Source: an uncultured Lachnospiraceae bacterium (GTDB taxonomy: Bacteria; Bacillota; Clostridia; Lachnospirales; Lachnospiraceae). From it: DNA of 64,000 nt. Below the pieces are notes generated by a model, which made no database searches, had not been told where the DNA came from, and saw only the letters and a program-made list of their open reading frames with translations. Below are positions 54,115 through 62,893 of the stretch, piece by piece (position 1 is the stretch's first letter; the number at the start of each line of letters is the position of its first letter). Position numbers and translations under genes: made by a program. Location: the NCBI GenBank assembly GCA_947623905.1, contig CANQHX010000001.1:24249-88248 (forward strand). Direction: 5' to 3'.

Positions 54115-56097
54115 ATGAGCAATATTGATGTGAAGTCTGTCAACGCCATCCGTGTGCTGGCGGCAGACGCGATCCAGAAAGCAAAATCCGGCCATCCCGG
54201 CCTGCCCCTCGGCTCCGCCGCCATGGCATATGAGCTGTGGGCAAAGCATATGAACCACAACCCCGCAAACCCCGACTGGCCCAACCGGGACCGTTTCATC
54301 CTGTCCGGCGGCCACGGGTCTACCCTGCTGTACGCCCTGCTCCATCTGTTCGGCTACGGCCTGACCATTGAGGACATGAAGCAGTTCCGCCAGTCCGGTT
54401 CCCTTACCCCCGGTCATCCTGAGTACAGGCATACCGTGGGTGTGGAAGCCACCACCGGCCCTCTGGGCGCCGGCATGGGCATGGCAGTGGGCATGGCTAT
54501 GGCAGAGGCCCATCTGGCAGCAGAGTTCAACAAGGAAGGCTACAATGTAGTGGATCACTACACCTTTGTCCTGGGCGGGGACGGCTGCATGATGGAGGGC
54601 ATTTCCTCCGAGTGTATGTCCCTGGCAGGTACTCTTGGCCTGGGCAAGCTTATCGTGCTGTATGACAGCAACAACATTTCCATCGAGGGCAGCACGGACA
54701 TTGCCTTTACCGAGGATGTGAAGAAACGGTTTGAGGCGTTTGGGTTCCAGACGCTTGTAGTGGAAGACGGCAACGATCTGGAGGAGATCGGAAAGGCCAT
54801 CGAGGAGGCAAAGGCTGACAAGACCCGGCCGACCATGATCACCGTAAAGACCCAGATCGGTTATGGCTGTCCCGCCAAGCAGGGTACTGCCAGCGCTCAC
54901 GGCGAGCCTCTCGGCGAGGAGAACGTGGCAGCGCTGAAGGAAAATCTGGGATATCCCGCAGACAAGGATTTCTATGTGCCCGATGATGTGTACGCCAATT
55001 ATAAGGAGCTGGCAAAGGCCGGCGCCGCAGCGGAGGAAGCATGGAACAAGCTGTTCGCCGAGTACTGCGCCAAGTTCCCCGAGATGGAAGAAAAGTGGGA
55101 GACTTACCACAATGACGACGCCAAGGCAGCAGACCTGCTCACCAGCGAAGCATTCTGGGCATACGAGGATCAGCCGGAGGCTACCCGTAACCTGTCCGGC
55201 GTGATGATCAACCGCATCAAGGACATGTTCCCCAACTTTATCGGCGGCTCCGCAGATCTGGCTCCCTCCAACAAGACCAATATGGCCGGCGCGGGAGATT
55301 TCTCCAAGGCTGATTACAGCGGACGGAACCTGCACTTTGGCGTTCGTGAGATCGCCATGGGCGCCATCGGCAACGGCCTTGCCCTTCACGGCGGCCTGCG
55401 TCCTTATATCGCGACCTTCTTTGTATTCAGCGACTATGTAAAACCCATGGCACGTCTGGCAGCCATCATGAAGCTGCCCGTGACCTATGTGTTTACCCAT
55501 GACAGCATCGGCGTAGGCGAGGACGGTCCTACTCATGAGCCCATCGAGCAGCTGGCTATGTTCCGCTCCATGCCCGGCTTCCATGTATGGCGTCCCGCGG
55601 ACGCTACCGAGACGGCGGCCGCCTGGTATGCCGCGCTGAATTTCAAGACGCCGACCGCTCTGGCTCTGACCCGCCAGAACCTGCCCCAGCTTCCCGGCTC
55701 CTCCAAGGACGCCATCCTGGGCGGCTATGTGGTGGACGACAGCGTAAAGGAAGTGCCGGATGTGATCCTTCTGGCCAGCGGCTCCGAGGTATCCCTTGCC
55801 GTGGAAGCCAAGGCAGTGCTGAAGCAGGACGGCATGGATGTGCGTGTGGTAAGCATGCCCTGTATGGACGTATTTGAAGCCCAGAGCGACAAGTACAAAG
55901 AGGAAGTGCTGCCCAGGGCATGCCGCAAACGTGTGGCCATCGAGGCGCTGTCCGAGTTCGGATGGGGCAAGTACGTGGGCCTGGACGGCAAGTGCATCGG
56001 CATGAAGACCTTTGGCGCGTCCGCTCCTTACAGCGTGCTGTTCCCGCAGTTCGGATTTACGGTAGACAATATCGTAGAGACGGTAAAGAGTCTGTAA
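54115..56097 (+). CDS. tkt: transketolase
   Basis: 660 residues, full-length. It has the TPP motif GGDGCMMEGISSE, the substrate-site GHPGLPLG, and the second-half HDSIGVGEDGPTHEP. With the transaldolase it interconverts pentose phosphates and glycolytic intermediates. ATG 54115, with AAGGAG at 54103-54108, is preferred to ATG 54094, which overlaps the previous stop. Confidence 0.96.
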   Translation: MSNIDVKSVNAIRVLAADAIQKAKSGHPGLPLGSAAMAYELWAKHMNHNPANPDWPNRDRFILSGGHGSTLLYALLHLFGYGLTIEDMKQFRQSGSLTPGHPEYRHTVGVEATTGPLGAGMGMAVGMAMAEAHLAAEFNKEGYNVVDHYTFVLGGDGCMMEGISSECMSLAGTLGLGKLIVLYDSNNISIEGSTDIAFTEDVKKRFEAFGFQTLVVEDGNDLEEIGKAIEEAKADKTRPTMITVKTQIGYGCPAKQGTASAHGEPLGEENVAALKENLGYPADKDFYVPDDVYANYKELAKAGAAAEEAWNKLFAEYCAKFPEMEEKWETYHNDDAKAADLLTSEAFWAYEDQPEATRNLSGVMINRIKDMFPNFIGGSADLAPSNKTNMAGAGDFSKADYSGRNLHFGVREIAMGAIGNGLALHGGLRPYIATFFVFSDYVKPMARLAAIMKLPVTYVFTHDSIGVGEDGPTHEPIEQLAMFRSMPGFHVWRPADATETAAAWYAALNFKTPTALALTRQNLPQLPGSSKDAILGGYVVDDSVKEVPDVILLASGSEVSLAVEAKAVLKQDGMDVRVVSMPCMDVFEAQSDKYKEEVLPRACRKRVAIEALSEFGWGKYVGLDGKCIGMKTFGASAPYSVLFPQFGFTVDNIVETVKSL

Positions 56098-56111
56098 GCA
56101 GAATAAAAAAC

Positions 56112-56150
56112 GATCCCGGCAGGGCGATTCCTGCCGGGATCATATTTTTT
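56112..56150 (+). terminator. rho-independent terminator after transketolase
   Basis: A perfect 12-bp stem (GATCCCGGCAGG and complement), 6-nt loop and a T6 run. It ends the pentose operon. Confidence 0.92.
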
Positions 56151-56194
56151 ACGACAAATTTTAAATGGGTCCGTATTTTGGACGGAAGATAACA

Positions 56195-56524
56195 TCACTT
56201 ATCAGGCATGGCATTTAACTGTGCGTCAATATTTCTTCCGCTGTACAGCACGCGTATAATGATAACTGTGGCCTTTTTTGTATCAGGAATATACAATACC
56301 ACATAATTGTCCACAGGCATTATCCGCAGTCCCCGGCTGTGCCAAGGCTCTTGTTCGTATTGGCGGAATCGTTCAGGCATTTGCATCAGACTCTGCAGGC
56401 TTTTTTCCAGACGGTCAAGCTGCCCGGCAGCATTTTCCGGGGCAAGGAGCGAAAAGGCAATATATTCATAAATCTCACGCAGGTCAGCATCGGCCTGTTT
56501 TGTAATCCTGATTTCAAAATTCAT
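56195..56524 (-). CDS. RelE/ParE family toxin
   Basis: 109 residues. The RelE/ParE fold is indicated by the N-terminal TKQADADLREIYEYIAF helix and C-terminal VIIIRVLYSGRNI. RelE-type toxins cut mRNA on ribosomes, ParE types poison gyrase; this one has the ParE-like RVLYSGR ending, so the target is open. Its ATG overlaps the antitoxin stop by ATGA. Confidence 0.9.
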   Translation of the reverse strand: MNFEIRITKQADADLREIYEYIAFSLLAPENAAGQLDRLEKSLQSLMQMPERFRQYEQEPWHSRGLRIMPVDNYVVLYIPDTKKATVIIIRVLYSGRNIDAQLNAMPDK

Positions 56525-56829
56525 AAGTGATAATCTCTGCGGATCGATTCAAACACTTCTTTGGCCGGCTTTGTACGGTCCGCCAGCATATCCGCATATC
56601 CTTTCTCCAACTCTGCGTTTAATTCATCCGTGCCCATGGCGGCCATATCAAGGGGATGCCCGACAGGAAGGGTCACGTCAAAAGGGATCCCCCTGTGAAG
56701 GATGATCTGTTTGTAAAACATATTGATGGCATTGGAAGCAGGGATGCCCAATGCGTTGAGAATATTTTCTGCCTGTTCTTTTATTTCCGGTTCAATTCGC
56801 GCGTACAGATTTGCAGATTTTGTTGCCAT
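56521..56829 (-). CDS. RelB/DinJ family antitoxin
   Basis: 102 residues. The ribbon-helix-helix start KSANLYARIEPEIKEQAE and the SNAINMFYKQI segment are those of DinJ/RelB. ATG 56829 has AAAGGAG (complement of 56839-56845) upstream. The pair with the toxin is autoregulated in known systems. The frame extends upstream past the promoter, so the longer reading is not real. Confidence 0.92.
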   Translation of the reverse strand: MATKSANLYARIEPEIKEQAENILNALGIPASNAINMFYKQIILHRGIPFDVTLPVGHPLDMAAMGTDELNAELEKGYADMLADRTKPAKEVFESIRRDYHL

Positions 56830-56868
56830 TGGATAAAACTCCTTTCTGGAGAAAAATGATTCATATAT

Positions 56869-56897
56869 AGTATACACAGTTGTAGGCACAAAAGCAA
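56869..56897 (-). promoter_or_regulatory. promoter of the toxin-antitoxin operon
   Basis: On the minus strand TTGCTT (56892-56897), 17-nt spacer, TATACT (56869-56874). The TATA-rich stretch downstream (56862-56873) could serve as antitoxin operator. Confidence 0.55.
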
Positions 56898-56969
56898 TAC
56901 AAATATATTTTCGTATGAAAAAATTAGATTGTTCTTTACTTTTTGGTAGCTGGCATTTGGGGGAGATGG

Positions 56970-56998
56970 TTGATGTTCTATTTACATTCAGATATAAT
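56970..56998 (+). promoter_or_regulatory. promoter of the HD-domain gene
   Basis: TTGATG at 56970-56975 and a perfect TATAAT at 56993-56998 with a 17-nt spacer, about 58 nt before ATG 57056. Confidence 0.65.
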
Positions 56999-57055
56999 AG
57001 AAAACACAGTGGTGAACATTGGCGGCAACAGACGGCTAGAACCTTGGAGGAAGAT

Positions 57056-57595
57056 ATGGGTTTCAAAAGATTATCCGAAAAAAAATCCCGCTATTACAAA
57101 GAGTATTACAATGAGATCTGCTCCGTCCTCGACGACCCGGTAGTGCAGAAGATGGCGGATTACCGTCATCATAGCAGCACCGGCTGTCTCCAGCACTGTG
57201 TCAACGTGTCCTTTTTCAGCTATATGGCGTGCAGGAAGCTGGGACTGGACGCATCGTCGGCAGCCAGGGCGGGCCTGCTTCACGACCTGTACCTGTACGA
57301 CTGGCATACCCAGGCACAGGTGGACGGCAACCATCTCCACGGCCTCACCCATCCCAAGCAGGCGTTGCTCAACGCCATGAGCAGGTTTCCCCTCAACAAA
57401 AAAGAGCGGGATATCATCAAGACCCACATGTGGCCTATCACCATCCAGATGCCATCCTGCGCCGAGAGCTGGGTCGTCACCTTCGTGGACAAATACTGCA
57501 GCACATGCGAGTTCCTGCACCACTACGAAAAGAAACTGCGGGGCCGCAGCGTGTACAGCAAAAAGAATCCCGAAGGGTGGAGGGAGGATAGATAG
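57056..57595 (+). CDS. HD-domain phosphohydrolase
   Basis: 179 residues. Metal ligands of the HD fold are visible: HH near residue 40, HxxxS/QH, LLHDLYLYDWH (the HD pair) and HGLTHPKQAL with a later DKYCS. The natural substrate, nucleotide or other phosphate ester, cannot be told. ATG 57056 is chosen because GGAGG lies at 57046-57050 and the promoter sits just upstream; the longer reading from 56915 would start before the promoter. Convergent with yyaC. Confidence 0.85.
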   Translation: MGFKRLSEKKSRYYKEYYNEICSVLDDPVVQKMADYRHHSSTGCLQHCVNVSFFSYMACRKLGLDASSAARAGLLHDLYLYDWHTQAQVDGNHLHGLTHPKQALLNAMSRFPLNKKERDIIKTHMWPITIQMPSCAESWVVTFVDKYCSTCEFLHHYEKKLRGRSVYSKKNPEGWREDR

Positions 57596-57603
57596 AAAAA
57601 ATT

Positions 57604-58152
57604 TCAAGGCAGCGTCGTCGCCGCCTGCAGGATCCCTTCGCTTATATAATCCGCCAGCCCCATTACCGTGCACAGCCTGGTAGTCTGCAACTGCAACTGC
57701 GCGTATGGAGTGGCTTCACACACGATTCCCGTGATAGAAATATCCCCCACTTTTTTCAGATCTTTTTTCACACCGATGCCCGGGCGTATGCTGCTTTTGC
57801 ACAGCGTACAGCAGCCCAGGTGCTTTTGGTGTCCCAGAGAAGCGTCCACCGCCAGCACGGGCAGGTCCGGATGCTGCTCCCGGATCTCCTCCAGCACCTG
57901 TTCCAGATTTAAGGCGTGGACCGGCTGGTTCAGTGTGCCGTAAACGAACAGACCGGGGATATCCAGCTGCGACAGCTTGTATCCGATAAGAGGTCCCAGA
58001 CTGTCTCCCGTGACCCGGTCCGTGCCAATGCACAGGAGCACAAATCCTGCCTGTCCATTGGTCAATTTGCTGAGATAGGAAGAAAGTATATTGCTCAGTT
58101 CGGCCACCGTGTCTTTCCGGTGGCTGTCAAAATAGAGAATATCACTGCCCAT
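57604..58152 (-). CDS. yyaC: spore protease-like protein YyaC (DUF1256)
   Basis: 182 residues matching YyaC, a sporulation-associated protein structurally related to the germination protease GPR. Family segments CIGTDRVTGDSLGPL and AVDASLG are present. It marks the organism as a spore former. ATG 58152 with GGCAGGAA upstream. No clear sigma-F or sigma-G promoter could be assigned in the divergent gap. Confidence 0.9.
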   Translation of the reverse strand: MGSDILYFDSHRKDTVAELSNILSSYLSKLTNGQAGFVLLCIGTDRVTGDSLGPLIGYKLSQLDIPGLFVYGTLNQPVHALNLEQVLEEIREQHPDLPVLAVDASLGHQKHLGCCTLCKSSIRPGIGVKKDLKKVGDISITGIVCEATPYAQLQLQTTRLCTVMGLADYISEGILQAATTLP

Positions 58153-58321
58153 TGCCGATTCCTGCCTTTCAAAAGGAGCATTGCCCGTATGTTTAGAGTT
58201 TATGCAGGCAACACCAAAGTTTTGTCGGAAACTTTCCGGAATCGTTCGCCAGAGTATTGCAAAAGTCGCAGAGCCGCCGTGTTACAATGTGCCTACATCA
58301 AAAAATAAGGCGAGGTGACCG

Positions 58322-59461
58322 TTGGTGATTGAAGTCATGTACAATGAAAATGAACAGGAAGAAAATAAGGAGCATCCAGATGTGCGCTCTTTGAGGAACA
58401 TCCGGCAGATAGGGACCACGAACGGAAAAGGAAGGCTGTACATTGAAGACAGGGTGAAAAGTTATATCGATCAGTATCGGAATGCGGAAACGCCCCGCGT
58501 TCTTGTACTGCTGGGCAAAGAACGCAAGCAGGACGGCGTGTGTTTCTTCATCGACGGAGTCATGGTGCTGGAGCAGGCAGAGATCGCGGGCAATGAGATA
58601 AAAATACCGGATCTGCTGGAAAAACTGCTGTGGGAGGAACGAGAGATCTATTTTCCTCATTCCAGAGTACTGGGCTTTTGCCTGCCTGCATACAGCCATG
58701 TGCTGGATCTTGTGACCCGCTGGGAACATCAGCCCACTGTATTTCTCACCCGGGACGAAAATGAAGAGGAGATTTTTTACATATGGGAGCACAGCCGGTT
58801 TATGCCCCAGTCGGGATACTATATATACTATGAAGATAATCAGCCCATGAAGGAATACGCGGAGTCCCATCCCTGTCCCGTTGCCCGCCAGAGGCGGCGC
58901 GCGTGGGAGCGGACGGCGAAGGCATCGGAGCAGGCCGGTGAGGACAAGCGGACAGAAGAACGAAAGGAGGCAAATTTCCCTTCCTTTAATGGATTTCTCT
59001 ATGTAGCCAGCGCCGCTATGGTCATAGTCGTGCTGGTAGTAGGCATCACTCTTATGAGCAATTACGAGAAAATGTACCAGCTGCAGCAGTCTATGGATAC
59101 CATTGTGCAGGCAGTATCCGGCAGCCATGTGGTGACAAGGACCGCCCCTCCGGAAACAATACCTCCTGTGTCTCCCGGTCCCGAACAGACGCCGGAAGCG
59201 GCTTCCTCTCCATCGCCGGAGCCTACGGAACTGACGGTTTCAGCAAGAAATATTGATACGGTCGCTCCGTCAGAACAGGAACCTGCGGGAGCCGGACAGG
59301 CCGGCGGCTTTGAGATCTATACCGTGCAGGAAGGAGACACGCTGTCCTCCATATGCCGCGATCGGTACAGTTCCGAGCATGCGGTGGAACAGATCAGGAT
59401 GCTCAATGATCTGAAAAGTGAAAATGAACTGCAAGTTGGTGAAAAAATATTGTTACCATAG
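58322..59461 (+). CDS. membrane-anchored LysM protein
   Basis: 379 residues: a cytoplasmic-side N-terminal domain of about 200 residues without recognised motifs, one membrane helix (about 224-245), a Pro/Thr/Ser-rich linker, and a C-terminal LysM domain (about 331-379; YTVQEGDTLSSIC) that binds peptidoglycan or chitin-like glycans outside. The start is TTG 58322 or GTG 58325 after GAGGTGA. The large internal domain is an odd partner for LysM and may sense wall state. Confidence 0.82.
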   Translation: MVIEVMYNENEQEENKEHPDVRSLRNIRQIGTTNGKGRLYIEDRVKSYIDQYRNAETPRVLVLLGKERKQDGVCFFIDGVMVLEQAEIAGNEIKIPDLLEKLLWEEREIYFPHSRVLGFCLPAYSHVLDLVTRWEHQPTVFLTRDENEEEIFYIWEHSRFMPQSGYYIYYEDNQPMKEYAESHPCPVARQRRRAWERTAKASEQAGEDKRTEERKEANFPSFNGFLYVASAAMVIVVLVVGITLMSNYEKMYQLQQSMDTIVQAVSGSHVVTRTAPPETIPPVSPGPEQTPEAASSPSPEPTELTVSARNIDTVAPSEQEPAGAGQAGGFEIYTVQEGDTLSSICRDRYSSEHAVEQIRMLNDLKSENELQVGEKILLP

Positions 59462-59479
59462 ATAAAAGTGTGTTATACT
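59450..59479 (+). promoter_or_regulatory. promoter of the DUF5711 gene
   Basis: TTGTTA at 59450-59455 and TATACT at 59474-59479 with an 18-nt spacer; the -35 overlaps the end of the LysM gene. Confidence 0.5.
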
Positions 59480-59554
59480 ACATTAGATAAGGTCGGAAAT
59501 GCATATGCCTGCCTGTAAGGCTGAAGGAATATCACGAAAAAGGGAAGTGAAGTT

Positions 59555-61189
59555 GTGCCGGATAACCGTGATGAAAATACAAAAGAGATCGATCTGGAGC
59601 AGGATATCCAGATAAAAGATATAGAAGAAGTAGAGATGGAAGATCTGCATGTGCCGGGGATAGATCCGGAGCAGCCGGAGGAACCCGGACAGTCAGATGA
59701 AGAAAAAAAGAAGGCGGCGCAGGAGGCTTTTGACAGGGAAGCCGAACGTCTTCTGGAACAGGATGAACGGCGGAGTCAGCACAAGGAGGAAGCGGAGGCC
59801 GAACGCCGGCGCAGACAGGAGGAAAAGCGCAGGCGCAGAGAGAAAGCAGAGGATGAGCGGTTAAGAAAAGAAGAAGAAAAGCTGCTGCGCAAAGAAGAAA
59901 AGCAGGCGGCGAAAGCGGCGCGGCTGGCGGAAGAAGAAGCGCTCCTGGCAGAAAATTTTGACGACCTGGAAGACCAGGAGGATCAAAAGTCGTTGAAGGT
60001 CCGGCTCAGAAAGCGCAGGGAGAAGCGCCGGGCGGAGCTGGACGCCATGGATTTTCAGGAGCGTATCCGGCATCACCGCCTCAGGGTGAAGATCCTCGTG
60101 TGCAGCATCGTGCTGGTCTGTGTGCTGCTCCTGGTCGGAGCGTATCTTGTGCGGACCAATCTTCCTTACACCAGCTACAAAGTGGTCAGCCGCTGGGAGC
60201 AGGGAGAAAACACCTACGCGGATTATGTGGGGTTTTACGGCAAAGTACTCCGGTTTTCCAAAGACGGCGCCCGGTATTTTGAAAATGAAAATAAAGACAT
60301 ATGGAATGAAACCTATGAGATGAAAGCCCCTATGGCCGATACCTGCCGGGGATACGCGGTCATCGCGGAGAAAAACGGCACGCATGTCTGCGCATTTGAT
60401 CTGCACGGGAAGATTTACAGCTATGATACGGTCCTTCCGATACAGGACGCGCAGATCTCGGAGATCGGCACCGTGGCGCTGCTGTTGAAGGACAACAACA
60501 GCCATCGCATCCAGTATCTGGATACGACCGGGAGCGTGGTGGCGGAAGGCAAATCCGTTTTTTCCAACGGCGGGTATCCGCTGTCCATGTCCCTTTCCGA
60601 CGACGGCCTGAAGCTGGCGGTCAGTTATCTCGGGATAGATGAGGAAGGCGTTTCCAGCCGGGTGGAATTTTTCAATTTTTCCAGTGTGGGCGCGGAGCGC
60701 AGCGATAATATCGTATCCAGTCAGGATTACCGGGAAACCATCGTGCCGAAGGTGCATTATGCCAATTCCGGCGTGGCGTATGTATTCGGAGATGACCGTT
60801 TCTCTGTGTTCAGGGGTTCTCAGACGCCGGAATTGTTCGCGGAGGTGCCGCTGGAAGAACAGGTGTTGTCTGTTTTTTCGGATGACAGATACGCGGGCAT
60901 GATCTTTCCCTCGGACAACATGGAGCATACATACCGTATGGACATTTACGACGGGAGGGGAAACAAGGTCTCGTCGGAATATTTTGATTTCCCTTATACC
61001 CAGGTGTTTATGGACCATGGCCAGGTGGTACTGTATTCAGATAAGCAGTGGTGTATATACAATGCCAGAGGAAGACAGCGGCTGGGGCCGCTGGACTTTA
61101 AACAGCCGGTGAAAAAAGTGATCCCCCTGTCGGCCACCAGATTTATCCTGATGGGAGACGCATTCAGTGAAGTGGTGGATCTGAGATAG
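59555..61189 (+). CDS. DUF5711 family membrane protein (beta-propeller like)
   Basis: 544 residues. The first 175 are extremely charged (Glu/Lys/Arg runs, predicted long helix or coiled coil), then one membrane helix (about 178-199), then an extracytoplasmic region of repeated beta strands matching DUF5711, probably a WD40-like propeller. GTG 59555 with AGGGAAG upstream. Function unknown; linked to CvpA and LysM genes, so an envelope role is likely. Confidence 0.82.
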   Translation: MPDNRDENTKEIDLEQDIQIKDIEEVEMEDLHVPGIDPEQPEEPGQSDEEKKKAAQEAFDREAERLLEQDERRSQHKEEAEAERRRRQEEKRRRREKAEDERLRKEEEKLLRKEEKQAAKAARLAEEEALLAENFDDLEDQEDQKSLKVRLRKRREKRRAELDAMDFQERIRHHRLRVKILVCSIVLVCVLLLVGAYLVRTNLPYTSYKVVSRWEQGENTYADYVGFYGKVLRFSKDGARYFENENKDIWNETYEMKAPMADTCRGYAVIAEKNGTHVCAFDLHGKIYSYDTVLPIQDAQISEIGTVALLLKDNNSHRIQYLDTTGSVVAEGKSVFSNGGYPLSMSLSDDGLKLAVSYLGIDEEGVSSRVEFFNFSSVGAERSDNIVSSQDYRETIVPKVHYANSGVAYVFGDDRFSVFRGSQTPELFAEVPLEEQVLSVFSDDRYAGMIFPSDNMEHTYRMDIYDGRGNKVSSEYFDFPYTQVFMDHGQVVLYSDKQWCIYNARGRQRLGPLDFKQPVKKVIPLSATRFILMGDAFSEVVDLR

Positions 61190-61218
61190 TATCCCGCCGG
61201 ATAACAGGAGAAAAGAGA

Positions 61219-61905
61219 ATGAACCATTGGATATTGTGTGGCATACTGATGTTTGCCGTGCTGTTCTGCACCTGGACAGGCTACAAGCGGGGACTGCTGA
61301 AGGTTGTTTTTTCCACGGCGTCTCTGCTGGTCACCCTGGTGCTGGCAAGCGTCCTGTCTCCCCTTGTGCAGACTGCCCTCACAGATTATACCCGCTTATA
61401 TGACGCCGTGTACGATGGATGTTACGGATACGTGGAGGATCATGTGCAGATCAGCGGGGAAGATATCGTGGATACGTCGGAAATGCCCCGATTTATCGCT
61501 GATGTCATCAATCCCATGCTGGACGGACTGGACGATTCCGTATCCGGTGTGACAGCTTCCGTGGCTGCCGGCGCGGCCCGTATGATCCTGTCCGCCATTT
61601 CTTTTCTGCTGACCTTCTTCCTTGTAGGCGTCATCATGCGGGTGGCAGGCGGTATGCTGCACATCATTGACAAGCTGCCCATCATTCGGGAGGGAAATCA
61701 TCTGGCTGGCCTGCTGCTTGGCTTTCTCCAGGGTATCGTAGCCGTATGGATCTTTTTCCTCATCGTGGAATGCAGCATAGGGACGCCTTTCGGCATGGCA
61801 TGCAGCCGGATGATCAAAGAAAATCCGCTGCTTTCCTATGTAAATGCCCACAATCTGCTTATTTACCTGGTGGAATATTTTACAAAAGGTACCTCAGTAA
61901 TATAG
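61219..61905 (+). CDS. CvpA family membrane protein
   Basis: 228 residues with four or five hydrophobic helices and the CvpA pattern (FCTWTGYKRGLLKVVFS at the start; GGMLHIIDKLP and a long amphipathic middle). CvpA-type proteins affect envelope integrity and biofilm; the biochemical role is unclear. RBS CAGGAGAAAAG. It follows DUF5711 by 29 nt. Confidence 0.85.
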   Translation: MNHWILCGILMFAVLFCTWTGYKRGLLKVVFSTASLLVTLVLASVLSPLVQTALTDYTRLYDAVYDGCYGYVEDHVQISGEDIVDTSEMPRFIADVINPMLDGLDDSVSGVTASVAAGAARMILSAISFLLTFFLVGVIMRVAGGMLHIIDKLPIIREGNHLAGLLLGFLQGIVAVWIFFLIVECSIGTPFGMACSRMIKENPLLSYVNAHNLLIYLVEYFTKGTSVI

Positions 61906-61933
61906 AAATATAAGTGTACAGAAGGAGATTACG

Positions 61934-62860
61934 ATGAAAAAGAAAATGACAGCATTTGTGCTGGCCGGGGCAATGCTTCTGGCGTTTGCAGGCTGCTCCG
62001 GAAAAGGCGACGGATCATCCGTAAAAAATGTAAAAGTCAACAATCCGGATGATGTGCTCACATATGCTGAGACAGTGGCAAACGCGCTGGAAGGACAGAG
62101 CTCGGGAAAGGCGTCCTCCACATTTCATATCGACGGGAAGATCTCTATCGGGGAAGATACGGACGGCTCTATGGATCTTACCTATGACGGGACAAGCACC
62201 ACGGAGGTGCAGTATGACGGATGGAAAACAAAAACCTCCGTTGACGGAACGTTAAATCTCATGACGATAGATATAAAATCCACTATGGAATCCTATACTA
62301 CATCGGAGGACGGCGACGGTCATGATGTTTACGCCAAAGTAGACAGCTATGAAGTGGACGACAGCTGGAAGAAGGCGCAGAAGGATGGCAGCGGCGTGCC
62401 TGTGATCATGGACGCGGGATTTTACCGGGATATAAAGGACGATCATATAGAAGCAACCCTTGAGGCCGAGCAGGAAAAAGTCGGGGAAACGGACTGCAGG
62501 GTGCTCAGCGTCCGGCTGACAGGACCTTATGTGCAAAGCGCCGTGGGCAATATGACAGAATATATCTTCGGCGTTCAGGCAGATGACTGGAGTTCTGTGT
62601 CCGCCGACGCGAAAATATATATTGACGCGGCCACCGGTCTTCCGGTACAGATGACAACAGACGCACAGGCCGCGGCCGACCAGATCATGGAGCTGTGCAG
62701 AGATCAGAATGCCCTGACGATCAATGTGGATGCATGCACAGTCACGTACACGACGGACAGCTGGGGTGATGTGACGGATATCACATTGGATGAAGAACGA
62801 AACAGCGCAGAGACATCGGAGGATGGGATCCGCTTGTATCGCCCGGAGTTGTTTAACTGA
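61934..62860 (+). CDS. secreted lipoprotein, unknown function (paralogue 1)
   Basis: 308 residues. The signal peptide ends in the lipobox LAFAGC, with Cys21 as the lipid anchor. The mature part alternates Thr/Asp-rich beta strands (about 50-300) with KTKTSVDGT-like segments, like LolA/LppX-fold lipid-binding lipoproteins; that fold is a guess. It shares architecture, Cys21 and similar core segments with the next gene, so the two look like a tandem duplication. Confidence 0.8.
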   Translation: MKKKMTAFVLAGAMLLAFAGCSGKGDGSSVKNVKVNNPDDVLTYAETVANALEGQSSGKASSTFHIDGKISIGEDTDGSMDLTYDGTSTTEVQYDGWKTKTSVDGTLNLMTIDIKSTMESYTTSEDGDGHDVYAKVDSYEVDDSWKKAQKDGSGVPVIMDAGFYRDIKDDHIEATLEAEQEKVGETDCRVLSVRLTGPYVQSAVGNMTEYIFGVQADDWSSVSADAKIYIDAATGLPVQMTTDAQAAADQIMELCRDQNALTINVDACTVTYTTDSWGDVTDITLDEERNSAETSEDGIRLYRPELFN

Positions 62861-62893
62861 TAAAATGTATTTCATCAGACAAGGAGAAAAAAT

